Shown piece by piece: positions 59,457 to 64,000 of a stretch of DNA of 64,000 nucleotides. The notes beneath the pieces were generated by a model, which saw nothing but the letters and a program-made list of their open reading frames with translations, was not told where the DNA came from and did no database searches. The DNA is from Clavibacter phaseoli (GTDB lineage: Bacteria; Actinomycetota; Actinomycetes; Actinomycetales; Microbacteriaceae): the NCBI RefSeq assembly GCF_021922925.1, contig NZ_CP040786.1:310001-374000 (forward strand). Direction: 5' to 3'. A program made the position numbers and the translations under genes. How positions within the stretch are numbered: the stretch's first letter is position 1; the number at the start of each line of letters is the position of its first letter.

Positions 59457-61532
59457 ATGGATGGGCGCACCCACACGGCGCGCGAGGAGTTCCTCACCGA
59501 ACCGCAGGGAGTGATCCGCATCGACGCCGTCCGCCCGTTCCCGCCCGTGATCGTGATGGGGGTCTCCGGATCCGGCAAGTCGACCGTCGGCGAGATCCTC
59601 GCGCAGGACGCGGGCGTCCCCTTCATCGACGGGGACGACCTCCACCCCGAGACCAACCGCCGCAAGATGGCCGAGGGCCACGCGCTCGACGACGACGACC
59701 GCCGCCCCTGGCTCGAGCGGGTGGGCCTCGCGCTCGCCGGCCGCCCCGAGGGCGGACCCGTCGTCGCGTGCAGCGCGCTGAAGCGCTCCTACCGCGACAT
59801 CCTCCGCGCCGCCGCGCCCGAGGCCGTCTTCGTGCACCTCGCCGGCGACCACGAGCTGCTGGCCGAGCGCCTCGGATCCCGCGAGGGCCACTTCATGCCG
59901 TCGAGCCTCCTCGCGTCGCAGCTGCGGACGCTCGAGCCGCTCGGGGACGACGAGCGGGGCATCACGCTCGACATCACCGACGATCCGGTCGCGCTCGCCG
60001 ACGCGGCCGTCCGCGAGCTGCTGCCCGGCGGATGCACGGCGTCGCCCGGGCGGGTCGACGACGCGCCCGCCACCGCGACGGAGCCCGCCGCCGCGGTGCC
60101 CGACGCGGACGTGCCCGCGCTGGTCCGGGAGGCCCGGACCGACGCGGACGTGCCGCGCGCTGGCGTCGACCCGTCCGCCGCCGACTCCGCCGACGCTCCG
60201 CGCCATGCGGCAGACGTGCCGGCGGACGCCGCTCCCGCCTCCGAGCCGTCCGCCGCGGTCCGCGCCGCCGACGCGGCACCGGCCGCCGCCACCGGCGACG
60301 GCGCCCCCGCGGCCGCCGTCCACGAGCCCATCCGCGTCGCCATCGTCGGCTGCGGCGTCATCGGCACGCACCACGCCCGCGTCCTCGCCGAGCACCCGGA
60401 GTTCCGCGTCGCCGCGCTCGTCGACGTCACGGCGGCCACGGCCGACGAGCTCGCCGACGTGGTCGTCGACGAGCTGCGCGCCGAGCGGCCGCGCGTCTTC
60501 GCGCACCTCGGCGACATGATCCGCGCCGACGCCGCCGAGCTCGTCGTCATCTGCACCCCGAGCGGCCTGCACATCGGCCTGGCCGAGGAGGCGCTCGCCG
60601 CCGGCCTCCACGTCGTCATCGAGAAGCCCCTCGACGTCGACCTGGCGCGCGGCCGCCGCATCGCCGAGCTCGCGCGCGAGGCCGCCGGGCGCGGGATCCT
60701 CTCGACCGTCATCAGCCAGCACCGCTTCAACCCGTCGAGCGTGATCGTCGACCGCGCCGTGCGATCCGGCCGCCTCGGCCGCCTCACCACCGCGGTCGCC
60801 AGCGCGCCTTGGTGGCGCAGCCAGGGCTTCTACGACTCCGGCCACTGGCGCGGCACGTGGGACCTCGACGGCGGCGGCGCGCTCATGAACCAGGGCGTCC
60901 ACACGCTCGACCTGCTCGTCTCCTACCTCGGCCGCCCGGTCGAGGTCTACGCGCAGACCGCGCTGCTCGCGCACGACGGCATCGAGGTCGAGGACGTCGC
61001 GGTCGCCGTGATCCGCTTCGCCTCCGGCGCCCTCGCCACCCTGCAGGCGACCACCGCCGGGTACCCGGGCCTCGACACCCGCGTGCAGGTGCAGGGCACG
61101 CGCGGATCCGCGGTCATCGAGGCCGGATCCCTCACCTACTTCCACGCGGCGCCCGAGTCGGGCGTGCCCGCCCAGGCGGACGTGCGCAACGACGCCGAGC
61201 TGGAGATCCACGCGGCCGACCTGCCGCGCTCGCCGCGCCTCGACAACACCTACCTCGAGGGCCATTACCGGCAGTACGACGACATCGCCGACGCGCTGCG
61301 CACCGGTCGCCCGGCCGGGGTCACGGTCGACGACGCCTTCCTCTCGCTCGCGACCGTGGTGAGCGTCTACGTGTCGGCGACGCTCGGCACGCCGGTCGCG
61401 TTCGAGGACGTCGTCGACGGCGTGCACGACGGCCTGCGCCTCCGCGTCGGCCAGTCCACGCCGCCCGCGCCGGGATCGCCGTCGCCCGTGGCCGCCGGGG
61501 ACGCGTCGACCGGGGAGCCCTCCGTCCGGTAG
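59457..61532 (+). CDS. Gluconokinase fused to Gfo/Idh/MocA oxidoreductase
   Basis: A 691-residue fusion. Residues 31-190 are a complete gluconokinase: Walker A VMGVSGSGKST, FIDGDDLHPETNRRKMAEGHALDDDDRRPWL, ACSALKRSYRDILR and GHFMPSSLLASQLRTLEPL. Residues 190-288 are an Ala/Asp/Pro-rich linker with no structure visible. Residues 290-640 are a Gfo/Idh/MocA dehydrogenase (IRVAIVGCGVIGTHHARV, IEKPLDVD at 388-395, GGALMNQGVHTLDLL). ATG 59457 has GGGGAGGG ten bases upstream but also overlaps a TAGGAT hexamer (59453-59458), so GTG 59511, just before the kinase domain, is a real alternative. It is divergent from gnd. Confidence 0.85.
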   Translation: MDGRTHTAREEFLTEPQGVIRIDAVRPFPPVIVMGVSGSGKSTVGEILAQDAGVPFIDGDDLHPETNRRKMAEGHALDDDDRRPWLERVGLALAGRPEGGPVVACSALKRSYRDILRAAAPEAVFVHLAGDHELLAERLGSREGHFMPSSLLASQLRTLEPLGDDERGITLDITDDPVALADAAVRELLPGGCTASPGRVDDAPATATEPAAAVPDADVPALVREARTDADVPRAGVDPSAADSADAPRHAADVPADAAPASEPSAAVRAADAAPAAATGDGAPAAAVHEPIRVAIVGCGVIGTHHARVLAEHPEFRVAALVDVTAATADELADVVVDELRAERPRVFAHLGDMIRADAAELVVICTPSGLHIGLAEEALAAGLHVVIEKPLDVDLARGRRIAELAREAAGRGILSTVISQHRFNPSSVIVDRAVRSGRLGRLTTAVASAPWWRSQGFYDSGHWRGTWDLDGGGALMNQGVHTLDLLVSYLGRPVEVYAQTALLAHDGIEVEDVAVAVIRFASGALATLQATTAGYPGLDTRVQVQGTRGSAVIEAGSLTYFHAAPESGVPAQADVRNDAELEIHAADLPRSPRLDNTYLEGHYRQYDDIADALRTGRPAGVTVDDAFLSLATVVSVYVSATLGTPVAFEDVVDGVHDGLRLRVGQSTPPAPGSPSPVAAGDASTGEPSVR

Positions 61533-61535
61533 CAT
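61530..61535 (+). promoter_or_regulatory. Possible rplY promoter -10
   Basis: TAGCAT overlaps the stop codon of the fusion gene; a weak TCGACC -35 is 18 bases upstream. The rplY leader would then be about 160 bases long, which leaves room for control by structure. Confidence 0.4.
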
Positions 61536-61701
61536 CGGGGGTTGAACTTCGGCGAGGGATCGCAGGGGCCGCGCGCGAGCGCGGCGGCGGTCCGTTATCG
61601 ACGCGGTGGACGGGGCTCGCACCTCATTCCTCACGCGCAAGCGTTCGAGCAGACACAGGCACACGACGCGAGCCCTCACGGGCCGCAATTGGAGCGACAC
61701 C

Positions 61702-62346
61702 ATGGTTGACAACAACCTCACCGCGGAGCTGCGCACGCAGTTCGGCAAGGGCGCGGCCCGCAAGATCCGCGCGGTCGGCAAGATCCCCGCGGTCATCTAC
61801 GGCCACGGCACCGACCCGCAGCACGTCACGCTGCCGGGCCACGAGCTCATGCTCATCATCCGCAAGGCGAACCAGATCATCACGCTCGACATCGAGGGCA
61901 CGCCGCAGCTGGCCCTCGTGAAGGACGTCCAGAAGGACCCCGTGCGCCAGATCATCGAGCACGTCGACCTCATCGTCGTCCGCCAGGGCGAGCGCGTCGA
62001 GGTCGAGGTCCCGATCCACGTCGAGGGCGAGTCCTACCCCGGCACGATCCACAGCCTCGAGTACACGTCGATCACGGTCGAGGTCGAGGCCACGCACATC
62101 CCCGAGCGCTTCGTCGTCTCCATCGAGGGCTTCGAGGAGGGCACGCAGGTCACGGCCGGCCAGGTCGACCTCCCCGCCGGCGCCACGCTGGTCACCGACC
62201 CCGAGACGCTCGTTCTCGCCGTCTCCGTGCCGCAGCTCGACCTCACGACCGACGCGGTCGACGAGGACGTCGTGGCCGAGGGCGACGGCGACGTCGACGT
62301 CACCGACGAGGGCGCCACCGGCGACCAGTCCGGCGACGACAAGTAG
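61702..62346 (+). CDS. rplY: Ribosomal protein L25/general stress protein Ctc
   Basis: A 214-residue long-form bL25 (Ctc) protein that binds 5S rRNA. The L25 domain (1-90) has LTAELRTQFGKGAARKIRAVGKIPAVIYGHGTDPQHVTLPGHEL and LALVKDVQKDPVRQIIEHVDLIVVRQGERVEVEVPIHVEGES. A beta domain follows to residue 185, and an acidic tail (DEDVVAEGDGDVDVTDEG). GGAGC lies before ATG 61702. It is followed by pth, the usual order. Confidence 0.95.
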   Translation: MVDNNLTAELRTQFGKGAARKIRAVGKIPAVIYGHGTDPQHVTLPGHELMLIIRKANQIITLDIEGTPQLALVKDVQKDPVRQIIEHVDLIVVRQGERVEVEVPIHVEGESYPGTIHSLEYTSITVEVEATHIPERFVVSIEGFEEGTQVTAGQVDLPAGATLVTDPETLVLAVSVPQLDLTTDAVDEDVVAEGDGDVDVTDEGATGDQSGDDK

Positions 62347-62394
62347 CGACATCCCGCGGCCCCGGCCGCGCGCACGACCAGCACGACAGCACCA

Positions 62395-62445
62395 CGGAGC
62401 CCGTCGGCCGCCGTCCGGGACACCGGCAGCGGCCGGCGGGCTCCG
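62395..62445 (+). terminator. Hairpin terminator between rplY and pth
   Basis: Arms at 62395-62411 and 62429-62445 pair over 17 bases with one G-U pair and a 17-base loop. Confidence 0.65.
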
Positions 62446-62487
62446 CGCATCCGCCCCGAGGATGCGACGACCAGGAGGAGAGCGCAC

Positions 62488-63075
62488 GTGGACGACCGGA
62501 CCCTGCTCGTGGTCGGCCTCGGCAACCCCGGCCCGCAGTACGCGGGCACGCGGCACAACGTCGGCCAGATGGCGCTCGACGTGCTCGCGGACCGGATGCG
62601 CGCCTCCTTCCGCTCGCACCGCGCCAACGCGCAGGTCGCGGAGGGGCGCGCGGTCCCCGGCGGGCCGAAGCTCATCCTCGCGAAGCCGAACTCGTTCATG
62701 AACCTGTCCGGCGGGCCGGTCGCCAACCTCCTCAAGTACTTCTCGCTCGAGCCCGCGCAGCTCGTGGTGGCGCACGACGAGCTCGACATCCCGTTCGACG
62801 CGATGAAGCTCAAGCAGGGCGGCGGGCACGGCGGCCACAACGGCATCCGCGACATCATCTCCTCCGCGGGCACGGGCGACTTCATGCGCGTGCGCATCGG
62901 CATCGGCCGCCCGCCCGGCCGCCAGGACGCCGCCGACTTCGTGCTCAAGCCGTTCTCCTCCACCGAGCGGCAGGTGCTGCCCAACGTGCTGGAGGACGCG
63001 GCCGACGCCGTCGAGATGATCGCCGCCGACGGCCTCATCGCCGCGCAGCTGCGGTTCCACACCGCCGCGTCCTGA
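62488..63075 (+). CDS. pth: Peptidyl-tRNA hydrolase
   Basis: A 195-residue enzyme that frees tRNA from dropped-off peptidyl-tRNA. LVVGLGNPGPQYAGTRHNVGQMALDVLA carries the catalytic His in RHNVG; NSFMNLSGGPVANLL and VVAHDELDIPFDAMKLKQGGGHGGHNGIRDIISSAGTGDFMRVRIGIGRPPG follow. AGGAGGAG lies seven bases before GTG 62488. It is transcribed after rplY, past a hairpin, and is followed by mfd. Confidence 0.97.
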   Translation: MDDRTLLVVGLGNPGPQYAGTRHNVGQMALDVLADRMRASFRSHRANAQVAEGRAVPGGPKLILAKPNSFMNLSGGPVANLLKYFSLEPAQLVVAHDELDIPFDAMKLKQGGGHGGHNGIRDIISSAGTGDFMRVRIGIGRPPGRQDAADFVLKPFSSTERQVLPNVLEDAADAVEMIAADGLIAAQLRFHTAAS

Positions 63076-63151
63076 TCCGCCGGCCCGCCGCGGCACGCAC
63101 CCGATGCGTCCGCCCTCGGCGGACGACGCCGGCCCTGTCGGTGGCGGCGCG

Positions 63152-63157
63152 TACGAT
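63152..63157 (+). promoter_or_regulatory. -10 hexamer for leaderless mfd
   Basis: TACGAT ends six bases before GTG 63164, with no ribosome site between. Confidence 0.5.
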
Positions 63158-63163
63158 CATCTG

Positions 63164-64000
63164 GTGATCCTCCAGGGCTTGATCCCGGCGCTCTCGCGCG
63201 CCTCCACGTTCGACGACGCCCTCGCATCGGCCTCCCGCGACGCCGACTTCTCCCTCACCGAGGGGCTCCAGGGGCCGCTGCTCGCGGGGCTCCTGCGCCA
63301 GCGCATCCAGCGCGGCATCCCGGGGTGCCTGCTCGTCGTCACCGCGACCGGCCGCGAGTCCGAGGGCATGCGCCGCAGCCTCGCCGCGGTGCTGCCGGAC
63401 GCCGAGATCCTCGAGTTCCCGGCCTGGGAGACGCTGCCGCACGAGCGCCTCAGCCCGAGCGCCGAGATCGTGGGCAAGCGGATCCACGCGCTCCGCCGCA
63501 TGGAGGCGTGGCACGCCGCGCTCGGCCAGGGCGCCCGCGAGGTGCCGGCCGCCGAGGTGCGCCCGCTCGTCATCGTCGCCTCGGTGCGCGCGGCCCTCCA
63601 GCCCGTGGCCGACAACCTCACCGAGCTGGCGCCCGTGCGGCTCGCCACCGGCAGCCGCGGCCACGACCTGTCCGAGCTCGCCGTGCGGCTCGTCGACCTC
63701 GCGTACTCGCGCGTCGACATGGTCACGCGCCGCGGCGAGTTCGCGGTGCGCGGCGGCATCCTCGACGTCTTCCCGCCCGTGTCAGACCACCCCGTGCGCG
63801 TCGAGTTCTTCGGCGACGAGGTCGACCAGATGCGGCCGTTCGCCGTCGCCGACCAGCGCTCCCTGGAGGAGACCGTCGACTCGGTCGAGCTGCCGCCGAG
63901 CCGCGAGCTGCTCCTGAGCGCGCCCGTGCGCCAGCGCGCCCGCGAGATGCAGCACGAGTTCCCGAACCTGCAGCAGATGCTCGCGAAGATCGCCGAGGGC
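63164..64000 (+). CDS. mfd: Mfd, transcription-repair coupling factor (5' part)
   Basis: The first 279 codons of Mfd, running off the window. The N-terminal UvrB-like domain is visible: LTEGLQGPLLAGLLRQRI, LVVTATGRESEGMRRSLAAVLPDAEILEFPAWETLPHERLSPSAEIVGKRIHALRRM, YSRVDMVTRRGEFAVRGGILDVFPPVSDHPVRVEFFGDEVDQMRPF. The RNA polymerase-binding and translocase parts lie beyond the window. Mfd removes RNA polymerase stalled at lesions and recruits UvrA. TACGAT six bases before GTG 63164 suggests a leaderless mRNA. Confidence 0.95.
   Translation, partial: MILQGLIPALSRASTFDDALASASRDADFSLTEGLQGPLLAGLLRQRIQRGIPGCLLVVTATGRESEGMRRSLAAVLPDAEILEFPAWETLPHERLSPSAEIVGKRIHALRRMEAWHAALGQGAREVPAAEVRPLVIVASVRAALQPVADNLTELAPVRLATGSRGHDLSELAVRLVDLAYSRVDMVTRRGEFAVRGGILDVFPPVSDHPVRVEFFGDEVDQMRPFAVADQRSLEETVDSVELPPSRELLLSAPVRQRAREMQHEFPNLQQMLAKIAEG

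Noticed and set aside
61606..61701. An upstream in-frame extension of rplY
   Set aside because: The extra 32 residues do not look like L25, while ATG 61702 has a ribosome site and starts the family's normal sequence.
59406..61796. A 796-codon minus-strand reading frame opposite the gluconokinase fusion
   Set aside because: Runs of Gly, Arg and Ala only; the plus strand has two intact enzyme domains.

Overview
The window is about 73% GC, with GTG starts, GTGA/ATGA start-stop overlaps and very few A/T-ending codons. Gene content (L25/Ctc ribosomal protein, Mfd, GlmU-Prs, a Uup-like ABC-F protein, LysG/LysE, MetQ-MetN-MetI, PadR/WYL/YtrA-type regulators) points to a chromosomal segment of a high-GC actinobacterium. 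It looks most like Microbacteriaceae, with Clavibacter as my best guess; that is an impression, not a search result. I see no insertion sequence, prophage, CRISPR array, rRNA or integrase.

Layout. 1-9.7 kb: the tail of a short-chain dehydrogenase, a stress-type membrane protein, then small regulator-target pairs: a LacI regulator with a dehydrogenase/aldo-keto reductase fusion, MarR with a cyclase-family hydrolase, a WYL regulator with a PhnB-like protein, and a YtrA-type GntR with a membrane protein. 9.7-42.2 kb is rich in molybdenum genes: moaD-moaA, an HTH-TOBE regulator with modABC, a membrane molybdopterin oxidoreductase beside a glycosyltransferase/DUF2064/methyltransferase group, a two-component system in one operon with a second molybdopterin oxidoreductase, and moeA-moaC-mog-moaE. 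Together these would import molybdate, build the cofactor and use it in two extracytoplasmic enzymes. Between them lie a PadR regulator, a lipoprotein, a permease/TIGR03943/beta-propeller operon, a pair of tandem membrane paralogs, an SDR, an epimerase with MTA phosphorylase, and assorted single genes.

42-64 kb is mostly housekeeping: an MFS exporter, a Uup-like ABC-F ATPase, a second pair of tandem membrane paralogs, the methionine ABC importer, LysG/LysE, a luciferase-like monooxygenase, a DksA-type zinc finger protein, tRNA-Gln(TTG), glmU-prs, gnd beside a gluconokinase-dehydrogenase fusion, rplY, pth and the start of mfd.

Two window-wide patterns stand out. Thirteen genes have a TANNNT-like -10 hexamer ending exactly 6-7 nt before the start codon, which implies leaderless mRNAs. 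The hexamer GGATCC is several times more frequent than base composition predicts: I counted 23 in the first 9.96 kb against about 3 expected. The best candidates for undescribed biology are the membrane molybdoenzyme/GT2/DUF2064/methyltransferase group at 14.5-19.8 kb, the gluconokinase-dehydrogenase fusion, and the two pairs of tandem single-pass membrane paralogs.
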